A program made the position numbers and the translations under genes. 64,000 nucleotides of DNA from Heligmosomoides polygyrus polygyrus. Lineage: Eukaryota; Nematoda; Chromadorea; Rhabditida; Heligmosomidae. The stretch is taken from NCBI GenBank assembly GCA_947396885.1, contig OX377204.1, forward strand, positions 25,923,706 to 25,987,705, given 5' to 3'. Below, in pieces: positions 37,673 through 48,690 of this stretch (its first letter is position 1; every line of letters starts with the position of its first letter). Under the pieces are notes generated by a model. It did no database searches. It worked only from the letters and a program-made list of their open reading frames with translations, and was not told the DNA's origin.

Positions 37673-39653
37673 TACCACTTCAACAGGGCAGGAACGCAGT
37701 AACTAGGAGGAATTCACCATTCAGCAGAAGCTAAGGCATCTATAAAGCCGAAAGTTATGCCAATGAGCTTTAAAGGGGACAGGTGAAGAATTACCCAATT
37801 TTAGAGAAGCGAAATGAAAACCCTGAATTGAATTCATAGTACTCGTGCTTCCACCCACACCTTACCAGGCAGAAGGTCTGATGGGAAGACTCCAACTCCA
37901 ATCAACACTGAAAGATCTCAGCCACAAAAACGGTCTCCTAATGGCTCACGTGGGAATAGAGAAAGGAATTTCCCACCACGCTCCCTCACTCTCACCAATC
38001 TCTCGATTACGAAGAGCTGGATACCGATGTTATATGCAGCCTCATTAGAGAGCCTTAGAAGGGTTTGGTCTGCCCTACAAAAACATCTATTTCCTCCGAG
38101 GAATGGAATGAGACGAAGACCACTGTGGTGAAATAGCCCGGGTGTGCAGAGCTAAGAGTGGCCGAATGAACACCCTTAGACGCCCATCGAAGATGAAACA
38201 CAGAAGATGGGCAGGTTGCGATAGCCAATACGCCACCATTGCCATAATTGGAAAACTGGTGAAGCTCTGACAACGAAGTTTCATGACTGGAAAGCTGATA
38301 GCCAGTGGCTCACCCAAATTAATTGGGCGATTGCTTTCAAAGAGAAACTTCGAAGCGCTTCGAACGAGAACTGCATAGCTAACTGAGCTGCACCCGGCAC
38401 AGCGTCCTCATTCCACATGCACCAGAGGACTGGAAAAAGCCACCATACCCATCAGAATCCGACAATAAAGCGCCCAGTGAGCATGACGTCATCTTCCATT
38501 AATCAAGGACGGCGTTTTCGGCAAGCGCACTGCGCCACACTAAAGTGAGAGGGAGCCCAGATGTGAGCTGTGCTACCTAGGGCCGGCAGTACAGTCTTGC
38601 TATGCGCATCAATAAGGGGGTTAACTGACTTCTGCGTGGTGTCATATGCCTATTATTGTACACACTAAAGAGGCTATACGGAGTATTTCAAGGTGTTGGA
38701 GCACGAACGTAGTTTATTTATTTATTTATTTATTTATTTATTGCACTCAAAGGTGCGCAAAACCCTGCACAGGTCGTCATGCACGTCTAAAAAACAGATC
38801 CAGTTCTGAAAAAAAACAAAGGATAAACAATAAAGTAAATAAGAAGTTAGTAACGAAATAAACACCTTTCTAAAACGTAGCTGAAAAAACAAACTCGCAA
38901 ACAACATAGAAAGGCGCAATACTAAAACGTGCTTAGAACACCTCCATTCCAAAGCAACAGAAACCTGATGGCCTTTTCCCTCGCAGTGCCCTGAATTTAC
39001 ACTTGAAAACTGTGTCACCTATAGTGCAATGAGTAGGCGTGGCTAAGTAGAACCCTTATAGTTTATATCACAAGACAACCCCATTAGAATTGATATCCCA
39101 TCCTGTAGAGTTTATTCATCTAACGGAGAAGTGGGTGACCAAATTCTATATCAGGAGCGAAGATATCAGTGGCAAGAGGATATAGATGTGGAATTATGGT
39201 TAGATAATAGTGTGTAGCCGGCCGGGTCCATGCAAAGATAGCACCAGTTTCTAGAACAAGAACTTAAGACGCGTGAACAATCCCCTTTCGAAGCCTAGAC
39301 TTACGAGTTGTGGATGTAGTACTATAGCTTGTCCTTTTTAATTAACATCTACACGTTTTATTTGCTAACCAGGGAAGGGTCTCAGGCGTAGGTCTGAACG
39401 GAGGAAATGAATAGCACTATGAGAATCTCCACCCTTCATATAGTAGAAAAACATGTTTCGTCTTTGCTGAGTTCTTGAACCAAAAGAACTACGGGCCCTC
39501 GAAGCGGGGTACAGTGTAGCGCACCGTCAGCACGTGCCCAGGTGCATGCGTGCGCGCGCTGTTGTATGGGGCGCAGCGAAAGGCTCTGCGGCAAGCGCAT
39601 CGGTGGCTCGGCAGGGTACGGACCTGCTTTAAAGGTGCTATGCACTACTTTTC
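37673..39653. other. 2 kb without a recognised gene
   Basis: Contains only the TTTA microsatellite and a GC-rich stretch at about 39480-39640 (GTGCATGCGTGCGCGCGCTG). No open frame above 95 codons. Confidence 0.5.
38706..38743. repeat. (TTTA)n microsatellite
   Basis: About nine TTTA tetramers in a row. Confidence 0.9.
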
Positions 39654-40257
39654 CATTTTCTCATAACCGCTGCCTCCTTCACCAGTTTGCTTCTTACACA
39701 TCTCCTACAGATTTATTTCACTCTAAAATGTCAAAAGGGCCAAATTCAACACCCCAGATTCGTCATTAACACCCCATGACCTCGACAGCCCTAGTCACCC
39801 GTACTGCTGTAATCTACCGTAATATGCATAAATTTCAAAAATGAATGTCAAATTCGTGATCAGCACCCCAAATAACCCCCTAGGGGAGGTTTGGGCGAAA
39901 TTTTTTTTATGACCTCTCCTTGACCTCTGGAGTCGTGAAAGTACAATAGTGCCTGGCGGTTTGAATCAGCTTACTTCCTACAGATCCCCTACACATTTAT
40001 TTCACTCTAAATCCTCAAATAAAGGTTTACTTTGAGCTGTGCTTCACTCACTTCTCTCGCTTTTTGTATTATACAACGTTTTGTGTTTTTCAGCGAATGT
40101 TAAACAGTGACGTTTCAGCAGGTACGGCTGACTAGGGCTGTCGAGGTCATGGGGTATTGATCACGAATGTTACTCTTTTGACAATCTAGAGAGAAATAGA
40201 TGTGTAGGAGATATGTCGGAAGCGAATTGGTGAAGGAGGCAGCGGTTATGAAAAAAC
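39654..40257. mobile_element. 604-bp foldback element with about 150-bp arms
   Basis: Left arm 39654-39806 and right arm 40118-40257 are inverted copies: left ATAACCGCTGCCTCCTTCAC and CCCCATGACCTCGACAGCCC; right GTGAAGGAGGCAGCGGTTAT and GGGCTGTCGAGGTCATGGGG. Inside, a third related block (CTACACATTTATTTCACTCT) lies at about 39985-40020. No coding capacity. Confidence 0.85.
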
Positions 40258-40567
40258 GCAAAGACGCAAAGATGGTGCAGAGCACGGGAGTCGAACATCT
40301 GGTGTCAAGTATAATCCTGGAAGAGCCAAGCTCACCATCAGTCGTAGGCTCAACTCCTTCTCACTCAGGTCATACACATTAAATGACAACTTAAAAGGGA
40401 GACGATACTCATGCATCTGCATCTCTTCCATCACTTGAGTTCTTAGTTATTTACCTAGCTGTTTTCCGTTCATTAATCTTACCGGTTCTTCTATTGCTGC
40501 TTGCGTTCGTGCTCTGTTGTTATCATTTCACCAGTCGCTCAGCGGCCTAGCGGCCGCCTCCGACTGG

Positions 40568-40586
40568 TTGGGGGCTTCGCCCCCAA
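40568..40586. repeat. small GC hairpin
   Basis: TTGGGGGC, loop TTC, GCCCCCAA, about 60 bp left of the satellite array. Confidence 0.7.
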
Positions 40587-40644
40587 ACCCCGAGAAGAGA
40601 GCACTCCGACCATCTTCTTTTCCCAACTTTTAGACCTTCATACC

Positions 40645-42548
40645 TCAAAAACAAACTTCAGATTCGAGTTCAGCGACCCCGATTACCCCCAGGGCCAAAG
40701 TTTCGCGCCGCTTAAACGCCATCCTCAAAAAACCGATAATATCGATCGATATCGATTGGTCGACTTCAAATTCGAGTTCAGCGACCCCGATTACCCCCAG
40801 GGCCAAAGTTTCGCGCCACTTGAGCGCCATTCTCAAAAAAATCGATAATATCGATCGATATCGATTGGTCGACTTCAAATTCGAGTTCAGCGACCCCGAT
40901 TACCCCCAGGGCCAAAGTTTCGCGCCACTTGAGCGCCATTCTCAAAAAAATCGATAATATCGATCGATATCGATTGGTCGACTTCAAATTCGAGTTCAGC
41001 GACCTCGATTACCCCCAGGGCCAAAGTTTCGCGCCACTTGAGCGCCATTCTCAAAAATCGATAATATCGATCGATATCGATTGGTCGACTTCAAATTCGA
41101 GTTCAGCGACCTCGATTACCCCCAGGGCCGAAGTTTCGCGCCGCTTAAACGCCATCCTCAAAAAACCGATAATATCGATCGATATCGATTGGTCGACTTC
41201 AAATTCGAGTTCAGCGACCCCGATTACCCCCAGGGCCAAAGTTTCGCGCCGCTTAAACGCCATCCTCAAAAAACCGATAATATCGATCGATATCGATTGG
41301 TCGACTTCAAATTCGAGTTCAGCGACCCCGATTACCCCCAGGGCCAAAGTTTCGCGCCACTTGAGCGCCATTCTCAAAAAAATCGATAATATCGATCGAT
41401 ATCGATTGGTCGACTTCAAATTCGAGTTCAGCGACCTCGATTACCCCCAGGGCCAAAGTTTCGCGCCACTTGAGCGCCATTCTCAAAAATCGATAATATC
41501 GATCGATATCGATTGGTCGACTTCAAATTCGAGTTCAGCGACCTCGATTACCCCCAGGGCCGAAGTTTCGCGCCGCTTAAACGCCATCCTCAAAAAACCG
41601 ATAATATCGATCGATATCGATTGGTCGACTTCAAATTCGAGTTCAGCGACCCCGATTACCCCCAGGGCCAAAGTTTCGCGCCGCTTAAACGCCATCCTCA
41701 AAAAACCGATAATATCGATCGATATCGATTGGTCGACTTCAAATTCGAGTTCAGCGACCCCGATTACCCCCAGGGCCAAAGTTTCGCGCCACTTGAGCGC
41801 CATTCTCAAAAAAATCGATAATATCGATCGATATCGATTGGTCGACTTCAAATTCGAGTTCAGCGACCCCGATTACCCCCAGGGCCAAAGTTTCGCGCCA
41901 CTTGAGCGCCATTCTCAAAAAAATCGATAATATCGATCGATATCGATTGGTCGACTTCAAATTCGAGTTCAGCGACCTCGATTACCCCCAGGGCCAAAGT
42001 TTCGCGCCACTTGAGCGCCATTCTCAAAAATCGATAATATCGATCGATATCGATTGGTCGACTTCAAATTCGAGTTCAGCGACCTCGATTACCCCCAGGG
42101 CCGAAGTTTCGCGCCGCTTAAACGCCATCCTCAAAAAATCGATAATATCGATCGATATCGATTGGTCGACTTCAAATTCGAGTTCAGCGACCTCGATTAC
42201 CCCCAGGGCCAGAGTTTCGCGCCACTTGAGCGCCATGCTCAAAAAATCGATAATATCGATCGATATCGATTGGTCGACTTCAGATTCGTATTCAGCGACC
42301 TCGATTACCCCCAGGGCCAGAGTTTCGCGCCACTTGAGCGCCATGCTCAAAAAATCGATAATATCGATCGATATCGATTGGTCGACTTCAGATTCGTATT
42401 CAGCGACCTCGATTACCCCCAGGGCTGAACTTTCGTGCCGCCTGAACAAAATCCTCAAAAAATCGATAATATCGATCGATATCGATTGGTCGACTTCAGA
42501 TTCGTGTTCAGCGACCTCGATTACCCCCAGGGCTGAAGTTTCGTGCCG
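40645..42548 (+). repeat. 107-109 bp satellite array, 18 units with higher-order structure
   Basis: The motif TCGATTGGTCGAC starts at 40752, 40861, 40970, 41077, 41185, 41293, 41402, 41509, 41617, 41725, 41834, 41943, 42050, 42158, 42266, 42374 and 42482. Spacings of 109, 107, 108 and 108 repeat exactly as a 432-bp four-unit block (40970, 41402, 41834). Every unit contains the 14-bp palindrome ATATCGATCGATAT. Differences between units lie mainly in the A run and in a CCGCTTAAACGCC / CCACTTGAGCGCC choice. A unit of 108 is 36 codons, so long frames stay open on both strands by periodicity. Confidence 0.95.
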
Positions 42549-42549
42549 C

Positions 42550-42937
42550 CGACGTGTTCGGCACGTCTCCGGCTCGCCGTGCATGGTTGCCGACGTGTTT
42601 GGCACGTCTCCGGCTCGAGATGCACGGTTGCCGACGTGCTCGGCACGTCCACGGCTCGCCATGCAGGGTTGCCGACGTGTTTGGCACGTCTACGGCTCGC
42701 CATGCATGGTTGCCGACGTGTTTGGCACGTCTACGGCTCGCCATGCAGGGTTGCCAACGTGTTTGGCACGTCTACGGCTCGCCATGCACGGTTGCCGACG
42801 TGTTCGGCACGTCTCCGGCTCGCCATGCACGGTTGCCGACGTGTTCGGCACGTCTACGGCTCGCCATGCACGGTTGCCGACGTGTTCGGCACGTCTACGG
42901 CTCGCCAGGCACGGTTGTCGACGTGTTCGGCTGCCGC
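42550..42937 (+). repeat. 41-bp hairpin satellite, about 9 units
   Basis: GACGTG starts at 42551, 42592, 42633 and onward at 41-bp steps to about 42920. Each unit contains GACGTGTTCGGCACGTC (6-bp stem GACGTG/CACGTC, 5-base loop) plus GGCTCGCCATGCACGGTTGC. The array follows the 108-bp satellite without a gap. Confidence 0.93.
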
Positions 42938-42971
42938 GCCCCAACTCAAAGTGGGACGGACAGACAGAGTG

Positions 42972-43024
42972 ACACACACACACACGCTTGCTCCTCTATA
43001 TACAGAACAGAACAGAACAGAACA
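42972..43024. repeat. microsatellites (CA)n and (AGAAC)n
   Basis: ACACACACACACAC near 42974-42987 and four to five AGAAC pentamers near 43003-43024, just beyond the satellite block. Confidence 0.85.
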
Positions 43025-46000
43025 GGTTGAATTCTAAGATTGTGCCCTCTTGTAATCCCGTTAAATGAGGAAAAAGTGAAGAATTCATTTTTATCAATAT
43101 CGAGGTGATCATTAACAATTCTAAAAACAAGGTTTTGATCATAGATAATTCGTCTCAGTGATAAAGAAGTAGTACCGAGTTGGGCGTATTGATACAGTAG
43201 GACAATATTAACAACTTCGCTTATTCCAATTCGGTATCTCTAATTGGCTTTTGACAAATTGTTCTATGGAAGTTGATATTGTAACTCACATGAGCATGCT
43301 CGTTTAACGGATAATAACAAGCTGATTTTTCATGCGCTAGAATGTCGTATCCCATCTGCTCCATCTAATTTCCTGTACCAATTTTTAGTCTCTTCTAATA
43401 CAGCTATAAAATAGGGCAACAGAAATGTTCTTGATAAAATGACAATATTTTTATTTTAAAAAGTAGTGGAGCATATAAAAACGGAGATTGCAGAATACGA
43501 CAAAAAAGCGTTTACTACTGCAATTTGCTCGCTTCAGTGAAAAGCTTAAACCAGACGTGGGCTCGTCAAAATCACGCACTATGACGGTTAAACGCTGAAC
43601 ATAGCAAAAGTGCGGTCTACGTTGAGAAGAAAAGTAGCATATAGAGGTCGGAAGTAACGTCGAGAATCGTTGTGGACTTGAAGATTTAAGCTTTTGTCGC
43701 CATCCAAAACACCGAACGCTATATAGCAGTAGCCGCACACGATGAAATGACCGAGTGTGCCTCGGTACGGAATTTTGAGGAAGGACATCGCATCTGAGGT
43801 CCATGAGATATCGCGTAGGCGCTTCTAGTACGCACGACCCACACAAACAGCACGCAAAACAGTTATTCTTTCCAAAAAAAAGAGAAAAGATCCGGTGCCT
43901 TTCATGTCCTCTTCCTCCAAAAGAATGTAAATAAAGAAGCATAGAAGCCAAAGGAATTAAATTTAGACAAACTCCTAGAAAATAAACCAAAAAGCAGCGA
44001 AAACAACAAGATAGGGCTTTCGAAAGGCAATGAACGACGTCAGCGGGCGAATTCGGTCCAACCCCTGCCAATCAATCCTTCCGTAGACGGCAAAAAGCCT
44101 CCATCTAGCTTGGAAAAATGAAAGCACTGACTCCACTGAAAGTGTTCCACCTCTAAGCTCTGTTTACTCAGCCATTGCTGCAGGAAGAACATGCAGAAGT
44201 GAAGACCTACGTTTCAGCACTTCGCAGAATGGAGTCTTGTGCTTTGAGATAACACCCATGCTGACTGCGCTGCATGCTCATACAAGTGACTAGGAGAATA
44301 GGTTGAACGTTGGCCACTTATTGGAGCAATCAAGGTAGGGTTAACTCATCGGCAGAACGCCCGACATCGCTTGATAATGGATTGATCACCGGCTCTTTTA
44401 GCGTCCAGACCAACCAAGGTCCCCTTCCCATTAAGTTTCAGTGAATTGACATAAGACTGAGAGAGATGAGACACCGTTTTGTTGGTAGACAGGCCCCCAC
44501 AAGCTATTCAACAGGTCAAACATACATATAAAAGTCTACACGACATTTCCAAGAAGAAGAGTGTGGCTCTACCCGAAGCAGGACTTGCCTACGAAGGTGA
44601 ATGCAGTATTTGAATTTCCAGTTTTTTATTTCCTCAGCGAAGAAGGATCTAGGATTGCTTTCAACTACAGACCCTCCAAGATGGTTAGGATAACCTTTCG
44701 CTCAAGACAAATTTGGTATAATTTCTTCGATTTTTTTTTTTGCTTCAGCTTTCCGAATGACTGCAGCGACTTTGCAAAATTTTTTGAAAAAAAGGAAAAA
44801 GAAAACATGAAAACCTGCTGCAAAGCGCAACAACGCAGCAATCGTTTAGTGCATAAAAAGACGAGACCGCACACCATGTACTCGGTTTTCTCTTTTTATT
44901 CCTTGGCCACCTTCCTACTCTTCTAAGCAAGCTTTTCATCCCATTATTTTCCTCAAAAAATAAGAGCTTTGTAAAATCTCAAACAATGTGGAGAGAAATC
45001 CGTACCAAAAATATTCTTTAACAAAAAATTGTCCTAATCTTTTAGGAGAGTCCCTGGTCTAATATGGAAGGAGCTCGTTTTGATCTGGAAGGTTTGTGAA
45101 AAGAAGTGCCCAACTTGATTTGAAGTGTCACCTTGACGTGAAAATGGTATAGGCAATCAACTGAGGACAACTAGGCAAGGAACCAGAACATGCCACGGCA
45201 CCAGGAAATCCCCATGCTCTCTAAAAGGACAGTGGACAATGAAGAGGATGTTGACGTCGCGAACAGAACAGACTGCCGCAGGCAACAGAGACTACCACTA
45301 ATAAGCTCTGCTCCCAAAGTACTATAGCACTATGGCGCGCTGTCGGAACTAGCCATGACTAATCGACGAACGAAACACAATGGATCCATGCTTCCTGAAC
45401 AGGGAATTAGCACGGATCCGCCACAGCAAGGAATCGAATTCCACGAATAACAAGAGGCGCTTCCAGATTGTGCGACGCAACATAGAACGCAGCGCGAACG
45501 GACGGATTCCTCGATCAAGCGACCGACACCCGGACAATGACAAACAGATGGGCGATGTGTACGCGGGGAACGCTCTATGACCGTCGCTGAGCTAACACCA
45601 CGGTTATCAGTGGTCCTCAGAAACACTGGTTCCAGTAATACCATCAACTTTTCCACAGCGATTAAGTGTTTAAACAATAGTATTCAGAACTGTTTTTGGT
45701 AACGGCACACCATAATCGAAGAAATACTTCCTTGTGGCGACCCTCATCAAACCTGCACACCGTAGATGCAGTTGCAATGCCCTATATAATGACTTATCAC
45801 TAGTCATAGAAAAGCCAGTGTTTTACCTTTTCAAAACAACTTTGGAGCGAATCGACCGATCCCAGAGGGATGAACGTACTGGGTGGCTTACGAGCATTTG
45901 TCTGCGGATTTTTTCTTTCGGAAAATGCGAAAGACGAAATATGTGTGTTCGAGAATGGACGGAGCTCGGAACACTAAATGTGGAAACGAAAATATGTACC

Positions 46001-46360
46001 ACATATCTGCCATTTCATCAAGACAGCATCAAAAACGGCGGTAGAAACTGTTTTTACACAATTTTTGCTTTTAGATTTCTGTTTTTTAAAGAAAAATTCC
46101 ACAGAGAAAAGTCGATTGCTGCTCATCCACAGTAGGACATGATATAACGGATCATACCTTTGGTAACATTAATGCGCTATCCTTTTAACTAGGGCAATCA
46201 TAACAAAGTAAAACATTTAAAACCTTATGACACCGTGAGAGGCTGCAATCTTCTTTCAAACTATTATAATTCTCGTTGCAGCTTTCCTATTAAATTTCTT
46301 GTTGCGGAATTTTCTTTAGCTTCAGCTTTCATTTGAAAAATAAAATATGAGAGTTGATCA
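43025..46360. other. 3.3 kb without a recognised gene
   Basis: AT-rich. The longest frame is 206 codons on the minus strand (43451-44071), with an overlapping 66-codon minus frame (MSFLKIPYRGTLGHFIVCGY...). Neither matches a family I know, and nothing in the flanks resembles consistent splice sites. A 133-codon plus frame lies at 45734-46135. Confidence 0.4.
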
Positions 46361-46444
46361 AACCGCTTTGGGATGCGCCACGCATTCTACTTCTACGGGA
46401 TGTTATGGGACCAATTTGAAAGCATGTTTGGCAAATACAATAAC
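46361..46444 (-). mobile_element. SINE 3' fragment abutting a mariner
   Basis: Plus-strand text GGGATGCGCCACGCATTCTA followed by CTTCTACGGGATG is the 3' part of the SINE family in minus orientation. It stops at the TA that flanks the mariner at 46447. Confidence 0.65.
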
Positions 46445-46446
46445 TA

Positions 46447-47580
46447 TTAGGTTGTGACGAATTAAATGGCACTGGCTTGCGCCATTCTTTGGGGCGTGTT
46501 TACGCGTTTGATCAAAAACAAACCGTAACATGTGGCATATCATTTAGAAGCGCAAACTTTGCTCTACCGGTGAGTACCAAATTTTCTATGTAAAAGTGGG
46601 AAAACTTTAGAGTTTTATTGATTTTTGCAGATGGACAAAAGGGTAATCCGAGGCATTTACTTGTATGAATTCAAGCTGGGCACTACAGCTAAGGAGGCGG
46701 AGGAGGAGATCAACGCCGCATTCGGTCAAGGATGTTCCACAATTCGGACGGCGTATCGTTGGTATCAGAAGTTCCGGAATGGAGATGAGAGCTTGGAAGA
46801 ACATGAAGGTCGTGGGAGGCATAGTAATGTTGATGAGGACAAGCTGAGAAATGTGGTAGAGGAGGATCCACGCAAAGGTACCAGGGAGATAGCGAAGGTT
46901 CTTGGCGTCAGTCACAACACAGCTGCCCGGCATCTGAAGGAAATTGGAAAGACCAAAAAGCTGGAAAGATGGGTGCCTCACGAGCTGTCTGAGGAGCAAA
47001 GAAACCGACGATATGAGATCTCGTCCGCACTGCTTCTACGGAACGAAACGGACCCATTCCTTGATCGCATCGTAACCTGTGACGAGAAGTGGATAATGTA
47101 CGACAACAGGCGACGATCGGCACAGTGGGTGGACAGCGATGAGAGCCCCAAGGTTTTTGCGAAGCCGGAATTGCACCAAAAGAAAGTAATGGTGACAATA
47201 TGGTGGTGTTCGCTGGGAATTATTCACCACAGCTTCCTCCCTCCCGGTGAATCCATCACGGCAGAGAAGTACTGCATTGAAATTGAAGAAATGATGAAAA
47301 AGTTGAAGGATATCCGGCCGGCCTTGGTAAACCGAAGGCGAGTTCTCCTTCTGCACGACAATGCTCGCCCCCATGTAGCACGAATGACGTTGCAGAAATT
47401 GGATGAGCTAAAAGGAGCATTGAAACTCTACCACATCCCCCGTTTAAAAAAGCTTGTGTCACGTTGGCAAAGATGTGTAGAATCAGGTTTTTATTTCGAT
47501 TAATAAACTTGCCTACAAGCCGAGATATTAACTGTTTAAATTTACAGTGGTTCAGTGCCATTTATTTCGTTACAACCTAA
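46447..47580 (+). mobile_element. mariner element, both ends intact, internally deleted
   Basis: 1,134 bp from TTAGGTTGTGACGAATTAAA to CGTTACAACCTAA, inverted ends of about 30 bp, with TA duplicated at 46445-46446 and 47581-47582. It carries one long transposase frame. Inserted at the edge of a SINE fragment. Same family as 11.2-12.2 kb. Confidence 0.93.
46631..47503 (+). pseudogene. mariner transposase lacking the third catalytic aspartate
   Basis: Start MDKRVIRGIYLYEFKLGTTA at 46631, directly after a GTGAGT...TTTTTGCAG segment (46570-46630) that looks like a 61-bp 5' UTR intron. About 290 codons are open. DNA-binding helices: GCSTIRTAYRWYQKF and GVSHNTAARHLKEIG. Catalytic residues: first aspartate in TCDEKWIMYD, second in LLHDNARPHVA. 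After LQKLDELKGALKLYHIP the frame passes straight into 3' UTR sequence, so the HPPYSPDLSPTDYHFF-type region with the third aspartate has been deleted. Normal length is about 345 residues. Confidence 0.92.
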
Positions 47581-47582
47581 TA

Positions 47583-48690
47583 GTAGATTGTACCGTCATT
47601 ACATTCCCACATCCCAGTTATGACTGACTAAAGATAGCTGATATCAACACCACGAGGACTAAAAGGAACATAACATAGAGCACTTCATGAACGGGCCTTG
47701 TCCGACAATGTTCAAGCTTCGGCGCATTGCTACTGCCTAGCATTTCGATCAGATCACAGTTATCATAAAACCAATCCAAAGGAAAACTGATTCCATCCCA
47801 TAAAATTTCACCCAGAACTCTACATAAAGGTACACTGGAATTCTTCCGCTTCGCTACATTCGCGCGAACGCCAGCCACTAAAAGAGGTGAGTCAACACAG
47901 CCATGACATCAAACATTCGTAACATGGAGCATTGCAACCACTACAGCTCTTACGCAGATGACAGCTGGATGGTCCGAAAGATTAGTTCAAAGGTCTCAGG
48001 AGCCGACGATTCCTTACATACACATTCTAAGGTATCCTAGTGTGATTCCCAGGCGCAAAGCGACATTGTGGGGGTCCTCAAAACTGAAGATTACAATAAT
48101 TCTGTGCCTATAACTAATAGTGACCGAAACGATGCCTAACTCAGAGCTAAACTAATTCTTTCTTCGTCCCAGAAAACTGCCAACAAAACATGTCAATAAA
48201 AAGTTCTAGCATTTCGCCTTAAAAGCTTCAAGGTTTAATATATAAATGGGTTCCAAAACATGGTCATAAAAATCTCTGCATCTAGATATAAGAGTCCTTC
48301 TAGGCTCAACTCAAAATGTACAGAAAATTGAAAACTTTCTTGTGCTCGCAGAGCGACTAACGCAGTGCATGCGCCGAGCACGATGTACATTTGACTGACA
48401 GAAAATGATTCTAAATTGATGATAAACGGTTTTTATGCGTACTTGGGCAATGAAAATCGGCATTTCTTGCAATGTTTCTTTCCAATCGCAGATCAATGTG
48501 CAGCTTCTCGTACACAGCAATAATGGTACTGAATAAATTAATACTGCATCGTACTGGACGAGTAGACGAGGTATTTTAACGAGTACTCTAAAACAAACCT
48601 AAAGCAATCCCTGCAGTCAAAAGAAAGATGAAAAACGAAAGAAAAGTTTAATCCCATTGAAACATCGTGGGATTTTTGAAACACATAACA
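47583..48690. other. 1.1 kb without a recognised feature
   Basis: AT-rich with short open frames only (up to 86 codons). No transposon ends seen. Confidence 0.5.

Noticed and set aside
40568..40586. Rho-independent terminator
   Set aside because: The GC hairpin lacks a following T run and the organism is a eukaryote.
40645..42937. CRISPR array
   Set aside because: Units are contiguous with no unique spacers, the repeat length is far too long for the first array, and the context is a nematode genome.
40929..42972. Long open frames of 333 and 356 codons (and several on the other strand) through the satellite array
   Set aside because: The unit is 108 bp, a multiple of three, so stop-free frames persist on both strands by periodicity. 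The peptides are pure tandem repeats and occur equally on both strands.
43451..44071. 206-codon minus-strand gene
   Set aside because: Cysteine/serine-rich composition without a recognisable domain, competing open frames on the same strand and no supporting context; kept only as an open frame in unassigned DNA.
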